Positions 33,448 to 42,429 of a stretch of DNA of 64,000 nucleotides are shown piece by piece. The translations under genes were made by a program, and so were the position numbers. Position 1 is the first letter of the stretch. The number at the start of each line of letters is the position of its first letter. Origin of the DNA: Streptomyces sp. NRRL F-5727 (GTDB lineage Bacteria > Actinomycetota > Actinomycetes > Streptomycetales > Streptomycetaceae). The stretch is from the NCBI RefSeq assembly GCF_000719555.1, contig NZ_JOGX01000057.1, positions 21,904 through 85,903 on the forward strand, written 5' to 3'. The notes beneath the pieces were generated by a model. That model made no database searches and had not been told where the DNA came from. It was given only the letters and a program-made list of their open reading frames with translations.

Positions 33448-34365
33448 ATGGTGGTCTACGGGATGCAGCTGCCCGTCCAGTCCCAGTCCGCGATCTACGC
33501 CGAGCCGTGGGAGGCCGCCGCCGGGCCGGGGGACCTGCTCGCCGTCGCGCGGGCCGCCGACGCGCACGGGTTCGACTACGTCGCCTGCTGCGACCACGTG
33601 GCCATCCCGCGCCGGCTCGCCGCCGGGATGAGCACCGTCTGGTACGACCCGGTCGCCACCCTCTCCTTCCTGGCCGCCGCCACCGAGCGGGTCCGGCTGC
33701 TCTCGCACGTCGCCGTCGTCGGACTGCGGCATCCGCTGGTCACCGCCAAGGCGTACGCGACCGTCGACCACCTCTCCGGCGGCCGGCTGGTCCTCGGGGT
33801 GGGGGCCGGGCACGTGCAAGAGGAGTTCGAGGCGGTCGGGGCGGACTTCGCGCGGCGCGGCGCGGTCCTCGACGAGACGATCGACGCGCTGCGGGCGGCG
33901 CTCGGCCCGGAGGAGTACCCGGAGCACCTGGGGGAGCGGTTCGCCTTCAAGGACCTCGGGCAGCGGCCGCGGCCCGCGCAGCAGCGGGTCCCGGTCTGGG
34001 TGGGCGGCTCCTCGCCGGCGGCCGTGCGGCGGGCCGCGCTCAAGGGCGACGGCTGGCTGCCGCAGGGCGACCCGCGGGACGTGCTGGGCCGCCGGATCGA
34101 GCGGATCCGTCGGCTGCGCGAGGAGGCCGGGCTCGCGGACCCCTTCGTCGTCGGCGCGATCGCCGAGCCGCTGTACGTCGGCACCCCCGGCTGGGAGGTC
34201 GGGCGGCGCACGCTCGCCGGCCCGCCGGAGGAGCTGGCGGCCTCGCTCCGGGCGTACGGGGCGATGGGCGTCGGCCAGCTCCAGGTGCGGTTCCGCAGCC
34301 GGAGCCGTACCGAACTCATCGACCAGATGGCGGCCTTCGGGTCGGAGGTCGCCCCCCACCTGTAG
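33448..34365 (+). CDS. Luciferase-like (LLM) probable F420-dependent oxidoreductase
   Basis: 305 residues of the luciferase-like monooxygenase TIM-barrel family, with W-Y-D-P-V-A-T-L-S-F-L-A-A-A-T, H-L-S-G-G-R-L-V-L-G-V-G-A-G-H near residue 110 and V-P-V-W-V-G-G-S-S near 186. The G-V-G-A-G-H-x-x-E-E-F pattern is typical of the F420-linked subgroup. The ATG at 33448 follows GAGGGGG. The SDR gene starts 11 bases after its stop, so the two form an operon behind two operators. Substrate not known. Confidence 0.85.
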   Translation: MVVYGMQLPVQSQSAIYAEPWEAAAGPGDLLAVARAADAHGFDYVACCDHVAIPRRLAAGMSTVWYDPVATLSFLAAATERVRLLSHVAVVGLRHPLVTAKAYATVDHLSGGRLVLGVGAGHVQEEFEAVGADFARRGAVLDETIDALRAALGPEEYPEHLGERFAFKDLGQRPRPAQQRVPVWVGGSSPAAVRRAALKGDGWLPQGDPRDVLGRRIERIRRLREEAGLADPFVVGAIAEPLYVGTPGWEVGRRTLAGPPEELAASLRAYGAMGVGQLQVRFRSRSRTELIDQMAAFGSEVAPHL

Positions 34366-34376
34366 GGAGTAGGCGC

Positions 34377-35138
34377 ATGGGCAAGCTGGACGGGCGGGTC
34401 GCGATCGTCACGGGGGCGGCGCGCGGGCAGGGCGAGCAGGAGGCGCGGCTCTTCGCCGCCGAGGGGGCGAAGGTGGTCCTCGCGGACGTGCTGGACGGCC
34501 CCGGCGAGGCGCTCGCCAAGGAGCTGGGGGAGGAGCGGGCCGCCTACGTCCACCTGGACGTGACCCGCGAGGAGGAGTGGGCGGACACGGTCACCGCCGC
34601 CAAGGAGCGGTTCGGGAAGATCGACGCCCTGGTGAACAACGCCGGCATCCTCCGCTTCAACGACCTGCTCTCCACCCCGCTGGAGGAGTTCCAGGCGATC
34701 GTCTCGGTCAACCAGACCGGCTGTTTCCTGGGCATCCGGGCGGTCGCGCCGGAGATCGCGGCGGCCGGCGGCGGCACGATCGTGAACACCGCCTCGTACA
34801 CGGGCCTGACCGGGATGGCCGGCGTCGGCGCCTACGCGGCCTCCAAGCACGCGGTGGTCGGCCTGACCCGGGTGGCGGCGCTGGAGCTGGCCCCGAGGGG
34901 GATCCGGGTGAACGCCGTCTGCCCCGGCGCGATCGACACCGCGATGAGCAACCCGGAGGGGGTGGACCCGGCCGCCACCGCCGAGCTGTACCGCACCCTG
35001 GTGCCGCTCGGCCGGATCGGCCGCCCGGCGGAGGTGGCGGCCCTCGCCCTCTTCCTGACCTCGGAGGACTCCTCGTACGTGACGGGCCAGCCCTTCGTGA
35101 TCGACGGCGGATGGCTGGCCGGGGTCTCCCTGTTCTGA
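34377..35138 (+). CDS. Short-chain dehydrogenase, hydroxysteroid dehydrogenase-like
   Basis: 253 residues. The NAD(P) loop is T-G-A-A-R-G-Q-G, the catalytic pair is in Y-A-A-S-K near residue 155, and N-N-A-G is near 87. The whole sequence resembles bacterial 3-alpha/20-beta-hydroxysteroid dehydrogenases, for example the A-D-V-L-D and D-G-G-W endings. ATG after TAGGGAG. It is translated with the luciferase-like gene upstream. Steroid-like substrate is inferred from family similarity and neighbours. Confidence 0.87.
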   Translation: MGKLDGRVAIVTGAARGQGEQEARLFAAEGAKVVLADVLDGPGEALAKELGEERAAYVHLDVTREEEWADTVTAAKERFGKIDALVNNAGILRFNDLLSTPLEEFQAIVSVNQTGCFLGIRAVAPEIAAAGGGTIVNTASYTGLTGMAGVGAYAASKHAVVGLTRVAALELAPRGIRVNAVCPGAIDTAMSNPEGVDPAATAELYRTLVPLGRIGRPAEVAALALFLTSEDSSYVTGQPFVIDGGWLAGVSLF

Positions 35139-35145
35139 CCACACC

Positions 35146-35205
35146 TGATGGATCGTCAGGTATTGACACGGCGTAGTGCATCCAAGAATCTGACGACACG
35201 TCAGA
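35146..35205 (+). promoter_or_regulatory. Promoter flanked by operator copies F and G
   Basis: Copy F CTGATGGATCGTCAG (35146-35160, one mismatch) and copy G CTGACGACACGTCAG (35191-35205, perfect) are 45 bp apart. Between them lies a TTGACA -35 box (35164-35169); a -10 would fall at the left edge of copy G, so binding at G should block transcription. The gene start at 35229 is 23 bases after G. Confidence 0.8.
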
Positions 35206-35228
35206 AACTCACGAGGACGGTGACTTCC

Positions 35229-36353
35229 GTGGAATTCGGGATCTTCGTACAGGGATACGTCGGCAAGCGCGCCGAGACCGATCCCGAAGCCGAGCACAAG
35301 GCCCTCATGGAGGAGACCGAGTACGTCATCCAGGCCGACAAGTCGAACTTCAAGTACGCCTGGGCCTCCGAGCACCACTTCCTGGAGGAGTACTCGCACC
35401 TCTCGGCCAACGACGTCTACCTGGGCTACCTCGCCCACGCCACCGAGCGCATCCACCTCGGCTCCGGCATCTTCAACCCGCTCGCCCCGGTCAACCACCC
35501 GGTGAAGGTCGCGGAGAAGGTCGCCATGCTCGACCACCTCTCGGCCGGCCGCTTCGAGTTCGGCTCCGGCCGCGGCGCCGGCTCCCACGAGATCCTCGGC
35601 TTCTTCCCGGGCATCACCGACATGAACCACACCAAGGAACTCTGGGAGGAGACCATCGCCGAGTTCCCCAAGATGTGGCTCCAGGACGAGTACGCCGGCT
35701 TCCAGGGCAAGCACTGGTCCCTGCCGCCCCGCAAGATCCTCCCCAAGCCGTACGGCGCCTCCCACCCCGCCATGTGGTACGCCGCCGGCTCCCCCTCCTC
35801 CTACGCCATGGCCGGGAAGATGGGCCTCGGCGTCCTCGGCTTCAGCGTCCAGAAGGTCTCCGACATGGAGTGGGTCGTCGAGTCCTACAAGAACGCGATC
35901 AAGGAGGCCAAGGCGGTCGGCGACTTCGTCAACGACAACGTCATGGTCACCTCGACCGCGATCTGCGCCGAGACCCACGAGAAGGCCGTCGAGATCGCCG
36001 TCGGCGGCGGACTGAACTACCTCCAGTCGCTGCTCTTCCGCTACCACGACACCTTCCCCCGGCCCGAGGGCATCCCCGAGTGGCCCGAGCTGCTCCCCGA
36101 GTACTCGGCCGAGATCATCGAACTCCTCATCGCGGAGGAGCTGATGATCTGCGGCGACCCGGGCGAGGTGCTCGCGCAGTGCCGGCGCTGGGAGCAGGCG
36201 GGGGCCGACCAGCTCTCCTTCGGACTGCCGATCGGGATCTCCTACGAGGACACGATGAACACGATCAAGCTGATCGGCGAGCACGTGATCCCCGAGATCG
36301 ACACGGACCCCGTCCACCGCACCACCCGCTTCCGCCAGTCGGCCGGCGCGTGA
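35229..36353 (+). CDS. Luciferase-like (LLM) flavin/F420 oxidoreductase
   Basis: 374 residues starting V-E-F-G-I-F-V-Q-G-Y-V-G. GTG 35229 is chosen because GAGG lies 11 bases upstream and family members begin at this strand; GTG 35220 is too close to it. Blocks: W-A-S-E-H-H-F-L-E-E-Y near residue 44, H-L-S-A-G-R-F-E-F-G-S-G-R-G near 105, and M-W-Y-A-A-G-S-P-S-S near 180. The E-H-H motif is common to flavin-dependent members, so FMN is as likely as F420. It is directly controlled by operators F and G. Confidence 0.85.
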   Translation: MEFGIFVQGYVGKRAETDPEAEHKALMEETEYVIQADKSNFKYAWASEHHFLEEYSHLSANDVYLGYLAHATERIHLGSGIFNPLAPVNHPVKVAEKVAMLDHLSAGRFEFGSGRGAGSHEILGFFPGITDMNHTKELWEETIAEFPKMWLQDEYAGFQGKHWSLPPRKILPKPYGASHPAMWYAAGSPSSYAMAGKMGLGVLGFSVQKVSDMEWVVESYKNAIKEAKAVGDFVNDNVMVTSTAICAETHEKAVEIAVGGGLNYLQSLLFRYHDTFPRPEGIPEWPELLPEYSAEIIELLIAEELMICGDPGEVLAQCRRWEQAGADQLSFGLPIGISYEDTMNTIKLIGEHVIPEIDTDPVHRTTRFRQSAGA

Positions 36354-36379
36354 AGGACGGTGCCCACCCCTGCTCCGTC

Positions 36380-36416
36380 GTGGGCAGGCGTCCCGCCCTG
36401 CAGGACGCCTGCCCAC
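36380..36416 (+). terminator. Terminator after the luciferase-like gene
   Basis: A perfect 14-bp stem (36380-36393 with 36403-36416) and a 9-base loop, 26 bases after the stop. It would separate this gene from the deacylase gene, unless read-through occurs. Confidence 0.82.
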
Positions 36417-36537
36417 ACGGGCGACACGCGAGGCGTCGGCTTCCCGGGCCGGGCGTCTCGTACCCGCCCCGGCCGGCGGCCGTTCCGCGGCGGCCCCGGC
36501 CGGGGCACACGCGTGGCCTTGGACAGAAAGGGACGTC

Positions 36538-38265
36538 ATGCTCGACCACCTGATCAAGGGCGCCACCGTCGTGGACGGCACCGGCGCCCCCGCCCGCGTC
36601 GCCGACGTCGGCATCCGCGACGGCCGGATCGTCTTCCCGCCCCCCGGCGCGGAAGCCCGTACCACCGAGGACGCCACCGGACTCGTCCTCGCCCCCGGCT
36701 TCGTCGACCCCCACACCCACTACGACGCCCAGCTCTTCTGGGACCCGTACGCCACCCCGTCCATGAACCACGGCGTCACCACCGTCGCCGGCGGCAACTG
36801 CGGCTTCACCCTCGCCCCGCTCCACCCCGACCGGCCCGAGGACGCCGACTACACCCGCCGCATGATGTCCAAGGTCGAGGGCATGGCCCTCGCCGCGCTC
36901 GAGGAGGGCGTCGACTGGAGCTGGTCCACCTTCGGCGAGTACCTCGACGCCCTGGAGGGCCGGATCGCCGTCAACGCCGGCTTCATGGTCGGCCACTGCG
37001 CCCTGCGCCGGTACGTGATGGGCGAGGACGCCGTCGGCGGCGAGGCCACCCCCGAGCAGCTGGCGCGGATGACCGCCCTCCTCAAGGAGGCCATGGAGGC
37101 CGGCGCCTGGGGCCTGTCCACCACCCAGTCGTCCACCCATTCCGACGGCGACGGCGCCCCCGTCGCCTCCCGGCACGCGAGCCCCGCCGAACTGATCGCC
37201 CTCTCCACGGCGGTCGGCGAACACGAGGGCACCCAGCTGGAGGCGATCCTCGCGGGCTGCCTCGACCAGTTCTCGGACGCCGAGATCGACCTCTTCGTCG
37301 AGATGACGGCCGCCGCCGGCCGCCCCCTCAACTGGAACGTCCTCACCATCGACGCCGCCGTCCCCGAACGCGTCCCCCGCCAGCTCACCGCCTCCGAACG
37401 GGCCCGCAAGTCCGGCGGCCGGATCGTCGCCCTCACCATGCCGATCCTCACCCCCATGAACATGTCGCTCGGCACCTTCTGCGCCCTCAACCTCATCCCC
37501 GGCTGGGGCGAGATCCTGGGCCTCCCCGTCCCCGAGCGGATCGCGAAGCTCCGCGACCCGGACGTCCGCGCCGAGATGCTGCGCCGCGCCGACTCGAAGG
37601 AGGCCGGCGTCTTCCGCCGCCTCGCGCACTTCGGCCGGTACGTCATCGGCGACACGTACAGCCGCGAGAACGAGGGCCTCACCGGCCGGGTCGTACGGGA
37701 CATCGCCGCCGAACGCGGCCAGGACGCCTTCCAGTGCCTCGTCGAGATCTGCGCCAACGACGACCTCAGGACCGTCCTGTGGCCGATGCCGACCGACAAC
37801 GACCCGGCCTCCTGGGCGCTGCGCGCCGAGACCTGGCAGCACGAGGACGTCATGCTCGGCGGCTCCGACGCCGGCGCCCACCTGGACCGCATGTGCGGAG
37901 CCCCGTACACCACCCGCTTCCTCGGCGACTGCCTGCGCGGCCGGAGGCTGGTGCCGCTGGAGCAGGCCGTGCGGATGCTCAGCGACGACCCGGCCCGGCT
38001 CTTCGGCCTCCGCGAGCGCGGCAGGATCGCCGAGGGGTACCACGCCGACCTGGTCCTCTTCGACCCGGAGCGGATCGACGCGGGACCGGCGACCCTCGTC
38101 CACGACCTGCCCGGCGACAGCCCGCGCCTCGACTCGCGGGCGGTCGGGATCGTCTCCGTCCGCGTCAACGGCGTGGAGACGGTCAGGGACGACGAGGTGA
38201 CCGGGGCGATCCCGGGCAGGGTGCTGCGCTCGGGCCGCGACACGAGGACGGTGGACACCCGGTGA
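36538..38265 (+). CDS. N-acyl-D-amino acid deacylase-like amidohydrolase
   Basis: 575 residues of the Amidohydro_3 family. The metal-binding start G-F-V-D-P-H-T-H-Y-D-A-Q is near residue 58, V-G-H-C-A-L-R near 158, and the later metal Asp in G-G-S-D-A-G-A-H near 442. These zinc enzymes hydrolyse amides or ring lactams. ATG 36538 with AAAGGGA upstream. Its stop overlaps the aldehyde dehydrogenase GTG. No operator copy was found directly upstream, so co-control with the neighbours is uncertain. Confidence 0.84.
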   Translation: MLDHLIKGATVVDGTGAPARVADVGIRDGRIVFPPPGAEARTTEDATGLVLAPGFVDPHTHYDAQLFWDPYATPSMNHGVTTVAGGNCGFTLAPLHPDRPEDADYTRRMMSKVEGMALAALEEGVDWSWSTFGEYLDALEGRIAVNAGFMVGHCALRRYVMGEDAVGGEATPEQLARMTALLKEAMEAGAWGLSTTQSSTHSDGDGAPVASRHASPAELIALSTAVGEHEGTQLEAILAGCLDQFSDAEIDLFVEMTAAAGRPLNWNVLTIDAAVPERVPRQLTASERARKSGGRIVALTMPILTPMNMSLGTFCALNLIPGWGEILGLPVPERIAKLRDPDVRAEMLRRADSKEAGVFRRLAHFGRYVIGDTYSRENEGLTGRVVRDIAAERGQDAFQCLVEICANDDLRTVLWPMPTDNDPASWALRAETWQHEDVMLGGSDAGAHLDRMCGAPYTTRFLGDCLRGRRLVPLEQAVRMLSDDPARLFGLRERGRIAEGYHADLVLFDPERIDAGPATLVHDLPGDSPRLDSRAVGIVSVRVNGVETVRDDEVTGAIPGRVLRSGRDTRTVDTR

Positions 38266-39716
38266 GGACCGAGCGGCTCTTCATCGGCGGGGAGTGGACC
38301 GCGCCCGACGGCGGCCACTACGAGGTGGTCAACCCGGCCACCGAGGAGACCGTCGGGCTCGCCCCCGAGGCGTCCCGGTCCCAGGTGTACGGGGCGGCCG
38401 CCGCCGCCCGCGACGCCTTCGGGCGCTGGTCGAGGACCAGGCCCGAGGAGCGGGCCGCGATCCTCGACCGGGCCGCCGCGATCATGGCCCGTGACGCCGA
38501 CGCGCACACCGTCCTCGCCCGCGCCGAGACCGGCGCCACCACCGGCACCGCCCGGGGCATGCAGGTCGCCGTCGGCGCCTCCCGCTTCCGGCGGTACGCG
38601 AAGGGCGCCCTGGAACCGGTCGAGGAGGCCCTGCCGCCGCAGATCAACGAGGCCGGCCCGATGGGGAGGGCCGGCGTCTTCGGGGCCGTCGCGGTCCGCC
38701 GCCCGGTCGGCGTCGTCACGTGCATCACCTCGTACAACAACCCCTGGGCCAACCCGGCCGGCAAGATCGCGCCCGCCCTCGCCATGGGCAACACCGTCGT
38801 GGTGAAACCGGCCCCGCAGGACCCGCTCTCCGTCTTCGCCATGGTCCGCGCCCTGGAGGAGGCCGGCGTCCCGCCGGGGGTGGTCAACCTGGTCACCGGC
38901 TCCGCGCCCGCCGTCGGCGAGGCCGCCGTCGACTCCCCGGACGTCGACATGGTCTCCTTCACCGGCTCCACCGCCGTCGGCCAGGCCATCGGCGAGGTCT
39001 GCGGGCGGGCCATGAAGCGGCAGCTGATGGAGCTGGGCGGCAAGGGCGCCGCGCTCGTCTTCGACGACGCCGACCTGGACTCGGCCGTGGCGGGCATCGG
39101 CACCACCTTCGCCTTCTACAGCGGCCAGATCTGCACCGCCCCCACCCGGGTCCTCGCCCAGCGCGGGATCTACCGGCAGCTGGTCGAGAAGCTGACCGGC
39201 CACCTCGCCTTCATGAAGGTCGGCGACCCGGCCGAGCAGGGCACGGTCGTGGGCCCGGTGATCTCGGCGGCCCACCGCGACCGGGTGGAGTCGTACGTGG
39301 AGCTGGGCCGCAAGGAGGGCGCCACGGTCGTCGCCGGCGGCGAGCGCCCCGCCTTCGACCGCGGCTTCTACGTGGCCCCGACGCTGCTCGCCGACTGCAC
39401 CAACGAGATGCGGGTGGTGCGCGAGGAGATCTTCGGCCCGGTCGTCGTGGTCGTCCCCTTCGACGACGAGGAGGAGGGGATCGCGCTCGCCAACGACAGC
39501 GACTACGGCCTGCTCGACTACGTCTGGTCCGGGGACGTGGCCCGCGCCTTCCGGGTGGCCGCCCGGCTGCGGGCCGGCGGGGTCGGGATCAACACGATCG
39601 GCCGGAACATGGAGGCGCCGTTCGGCGGCTTCAAGAAGAGCGGGGTCGGCCGGGACGTGGGCTCGTACGCCCTCCACGCCTACAGCGAGCTGCAGGCGGT
39701 GGTCTGGCCGGGCTGA
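38262..39716 (+). CDS. NAD(P)-dependent aldehyde dehydrogenase
   Basis: 484 residues. Catalytic Glu in M-E-L-G-G-K-G-A near residue 254 and catalytic Cys in S-G-Q-I-C-T-A-P near 291. Also N-P-A-T-E-E at the start and E-E-I-F-G-P-V near 387. It oxidises aldehydes to acids; substrate unknown. GTG start overlaps the upstream stop (GTGA), so it is translated with the deacylase-like protein. The terminator at 39731-39763 ends this pair. Confidence 0.9.
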   Translation: MRTERLFIGGEWTAPDGGHYEVVNPATEETVGLAPEASRSQVYGAAAAARDAFGRWSRTRPEERAAILDRAAAIMARDADAHTVLARAETGATTGTARGMQVAVGASRFRRYAKGALEPVEEALPPQINEAGPMGRAGVFGAVAVRRPVGVVTCITSYNNPWANPAGKIAPALAMGNTVVVKPAPQDPLSVFAMVRALEEAGVPPGVVNLVTGSAPAVGEAAVDSPDVDMVSFTGSTAVGQAIGEVCGRAMKRQLMELGGKGAALVFDDADLDSAVAGIGTTFAFYSGQICTAPTRVLAQRGIYRQLVEKLTGHLAFMKVGDPAEQGTVVGPVISAAHRDRVESYVELGRKEGATVVAGGERPAFDRGFYVAPTLLADCTNEMRVVREEIFGPVVVVVPFDDEEEGIALANDSDYGLLDYVWSGDVARAFRVAARLRAGGVGINTIGRNMEAPFGGFKKSGVGRDVGSYALHAYSELQAVVWPG

Positions 39717-39730
39717 CCGGTCGGTACAAA

Positions 39731-39763
39731 GGCCGGAACCCAGTCCTCCCAAGGGTTCCGGCC
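39731..39763 (+). terminator. Terminator after aldehyde dehydrogenase
   Basis: Perfect 11-bp stem (39731-39741 with 39753-39763) and an 11-base loop. The rest of the 292-base gap to 40008 is AT-richer and probably holds the permease promoter; no operator copy seen there. Confidence 0.8.
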
Positions 39764-40008
39764 CCCCGGCCGGACGGCGGGAAAATTCCTCGGGAAAATT
39801 TGGAAACGGACATTCCGGGCTTAGCTGCGGTTCCCGCATATCGGACACCCGGCGATCGACCTACCGGTTGGTCGGTCCGGCACGGTCGTCGATCTTTCAA
39901 TCATTGGCAGGTGTCCCGATCTGACCTCGCAATGCAAGGCGTTGATCGATCAGCTGAGCGGAGTCTGACCCTCCGGATAAGGAAACCGCAGCACTTAACG
40001 TCCTGTTC

Positions 40009-41574
40009 ATGACTCAGGTGGAAGCACGGCCCCAGGCCGGAGACACGGTAAGGGGCGTTACTGCCCCGGGCGACACGCAGAACGTCCGCAAGAAGGGACT
40101 CGGCGGCAACAGCGTCGGCCTCTTCGGCAACGCGATCATCGGCATCTCGACCGTCGCCCCGGTCTACTGCCTGACCTCGACCCTCGGCTCCACCGCCGGC
40201 GAGGTCGGCCTCCAGATGCCCGCCGTCTTCCTCGCGGGCTTCCTCCCCATGCTCCTCGTCGCCTTCGCGTACCGGGAGCTCAACAAGGCCATGCCGGACT
40301 GCGGCACCTCCTTCACCTGGACCGTGAAGGCGTTCGGCCCCAAGATCGGCTGGATGTGCGGCTGGGGCCTGGTGATCGCCACGATCATCGTCCTCTCCAA
40401 CCTGGCCGGCGTCGCCACCTCGTACTTCTGGCTCCTCGCGGGCGAGATCACCGGCAGCGAGTCCATCGCCGCCCTGGACGACAACAAGGCCGTCCACATC
40501 CTCACCTGCCTCACCCTGATCGCCGTCGCCACCGCGATCAGCTACCGCGGCATGACGGCCACCAAGGGCGTCCAGTACACCCTCGTCGGCCTCCAGCTCG
40601 TCGTCCTCGCCGTCTTCGTCGCCCTGGCCCTCTCGAAGGCCGGCTCCTTCGAGACCTCGGTCGACTTCTCCTGGTCCTGGATGAACCCCTTCGCGGTCCA
40701 GTCCTTCGCCGCCTTCACCGCCGGCCTCTCCCTCTCGATCTTCATGTACTGGGGCTGGGACGCCTGCATGGCGACCAACGAGGAGACCGTCGGCAGCGCC
40801 AAGACCCCCGGCCGCGCCGCGCTCATCGCGATGGTCGTCCTGGTCGGCTCCTACCTCGCCACCGGCATCGCCGCGCAGATGGCCGTCGGCTCCGGCGACC
40901 AGGGCCTCGGCCTCGCCAACCCGGAGACCTCCGACAACGTCTTCGCCGCCCTCGCCGGCCCGGTCATGGGCCCCGCCCTCGGCGTCCTCCTCTTCGTCGC
41001 CGTCCTGGCCTCGGCCGCCGCGAGCCTCCAGACCACCTTCATCCCGGTCGCCCGCACGGTCCTCGCCATGTCCACGTACGAGGCCCTGCCGAAGTCCTTC
41101 ACCAAGGTCCACCCCGTCTTCAAGACCCCCGGCAAGGCCACGATCGTGGCCGGCATCGCCACCGGCGTCTTCTACACGGTGATGACCCTGGTCAGCGAGC
41201 ACGTCCTGGTCGACACCATCTACGCCCTCGGCCTGATGATCTGCTTCTACTACGCGCTGACCGCCTTCGCCTGCGTCTGGTACTTCCGCGCCGAGCTCTT
41301 CCGCTCCTTCCGCGACCTCGCCTTCAAGGGCCTCATGCCGCTCCTCGGCGGCCTGATGCTCACAGCGGTCTTCGCCAAGACGCTCTACGACATGTGGGAC
41401 CCGGCCTACGGCTCCGGCTCCGCCGTCCTCGGCGTCGGCTCGGTCTTCGTCATCGGCGTCGGCCTGCTCGTCCTCGGCGTGGTCATCATGCTGGTCATGC
41501 AGCGCCGCAGCCCCGCCTTCTTCCGCGGCGAGGTCCTCACCAAGGAGACCCCGTCCCTGGTGGTCGCCGACTGA
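40009..41574 (+). CDS. APC-superfamily amino acid/amine permease
   Basis: 521 residues with about 12 membrane segments. The first helix carries G-I-S-T-V-A-P-V-Y with the broken-helix pattern of APC transporters, and K-G-V-Q-Y-T-L-V-G-L-Q lies in the middle. The N-terminus is hydrophilic (~40 residues). ATG 40009 is the first in frame, without a strong ribosome site. It may import a nitrogenous substrate for the deacylase and aldehyde dehydrogenase upstream, but this is only positional inference. Confidence 0.86.
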   Translation: MTQVEARPQAGDTVRGVTAPGDTQNVRKKGLGGNSVGLFGNAIIGISTVAPVYCLTSTLGSTAGEVGLQMPAVFLAGFLPMLLVAFAYRELNKAMPDCGTSFTWTVKAFGPKIGWMCGWGLVIATIIVLSNLAGVATSYFWLLAGEITGSESIAALDDNKAVHILTCLTLIAVATAISYRGMTATKGVQYTLVGLQLVVLAVFVALALSKAGSFETSVDFSWSWMNPFAVQSFAAFTAGLSLSIFMYWGWDACMATNEETVGSAKTPGRAALIAMVVLVGSYLATGIAAQMAVGSGDQGLGLANPETSDNVFAALAGPVMGPALGVLLFVAVLASAAASLQTTFIPVARTVLAMSTYEALPKSFTKVHPVFKTPGKATIVAGIATGVFYTVMTLVSEHVLVDTIYALGLMICFYYALTAFACVWYFRAELFRSFRDLAFKGLMPLLGGLMLTAVFAKTLYDMWDPAYGSGSAVLGVGSVFVIGVGLLVLGVVIMLVMQRRSPAFFRGEVLTKETPSLVVAD

Positions 41575-41610
41575 CCCGGCACCACGCACACACCTGAGTC
41601 ACCAGAACGC

Positions 41611-41646
41611 GAAGGCGGCGGGCCCGTGGGGGGTCCCGCCGCCTTC
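41611..41646. terminator. Bidirectional terminator after the permease
   Basis: Perfect 12-bp stem (41611-41622 with 41635-41646) between the convergent permease and small secreted protein genes. Confidence 0.82.
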
Positions 41647-41660
41647 GTCGTGCTCCGGGT

Positions 41661-41876
41661 TCAGTGCCGCCCGGGCAGCAGCTTCTCCACCGCCGCGTTG
41701 GCGGCCGGCATGTCGGCGGCCTGGGCGGGCTTGGCCTTCGGGGTCAGGACGCCGCTCAGCGGGACGACCGACGGGAGGTTGAGGCCGCCCGTGTCGGCGG
41801 CGGCGGTGCCGGCGGAGGCGAGGGCGCCGGTGGCGGCGACGGCGGTCAGGGCGGCTGCGGTGAGGATCCTCTTCAT
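41661..41876 (-). CDS. Small secreted protein, 71 aa
   Basis: A signal peptide M-K-R-I-L-T-A-A-A-L-T-A-V-A with a likely cut after A-A-A-D or A-G-T-A-A-A precedes a ~42-residue mature peptide, L-N-L-P-S-V-V-P-L-S-G-V-L, then a helical end. Small exported proteins of this type with no assigned role are common in Streptomyces. ATG 41876. No chaplin or rodlin signature. Confidence 0.68.
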   Translation of the reverse strand: MKRILTAAALTAVAATGALASAGTAAADTGGLNLPSVVPLSGVLTPKAKPAQAADMPAANAAVEKLLPGRH

Positions 41877-41934
41877 GACCGCTCCAACGGGGACCGGGCG
41901 GCGGCGGTTACGAGGCCACTCCTACGATCACGCC

Positions 41935-42429
41935 ATGAGCGAGCGGAACGGGAGCGGGAACGGCGGCGCGAACGGCGGCGGGGACTGGCGGCTGCGGCCC
42001 GGCCGGGCCGAGGACGTCGAGGCCGTCGCCGAGCTGCGGGCCGTCGTGATGCGCGGCGACCTGGAGCGGCTCGGGCGGTACGACGAGCGGCGGGTCCGGC
42101 AGCGGCTGCGGGACGGGTTCTCGGCCGCGTACACCTCGGTGATCGAGACCCCCGACCTTCCGCTCGCCGGCTGCGTCACCCTCCGTCCGGAGGGGACGGG
42201 CCTCCATCTGGAGCACTTCTACCTCGCCCCTGGCCTCCAGGGACGCGGGCTCGGCACGGCCGTCCTGCGGCACCTGCTCGACCGCGCCGACGCGGCGGGG
42301 GAGACCGTCCGGCTCTCCGTGCTCCGGGGCAGCGCCGCCCGCCGCCTCTACGAGCGGATGGGATTCACCCGGGAGGCGGAGGACGATGTGGACGTGTACA
42401 TGGTCAGGCAGCCGGCGCCTCCGCGATGA
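41935..42429 (+). CDS. GNAT-family N-acetyltransferase
   Basis: 164 residues. A Gly/Asn-rich N-terminus (~17 residues) precedes the domain with L-A-P-G-L-Q-G-R-G-L-G-T-A-V-L (acetyl-CoA loop) near residue 100 and L-Y-E-R-M-G-F near 140. ATG 41935. Its end overlaps that of the opposite-strand acetyltransferase by 26 bases. Confidence 0.84.
   Translation: MSERNGSGNGGANGGGDWRLRPGRAEDVEAVAELRAVVMRGDLERLGRYDERRVRQRLRDGFSAAYTSVIETPDLPLAGCVTLRPEGTGLHLEHFYLAPGLQGRGLGTAVLRHLLDRADAAGETVRLSVLRGSAARRLYERMGFTREAEDDVDVYMVRQPAPPR

Noticed and set aside
36538..36600. Expected regulon operator upstream of the deacylase gene
   Set aside because: No CTGACG-CGTCAG palindrome is present between 36354 and 36537, so membership in the regulon is not claimed.
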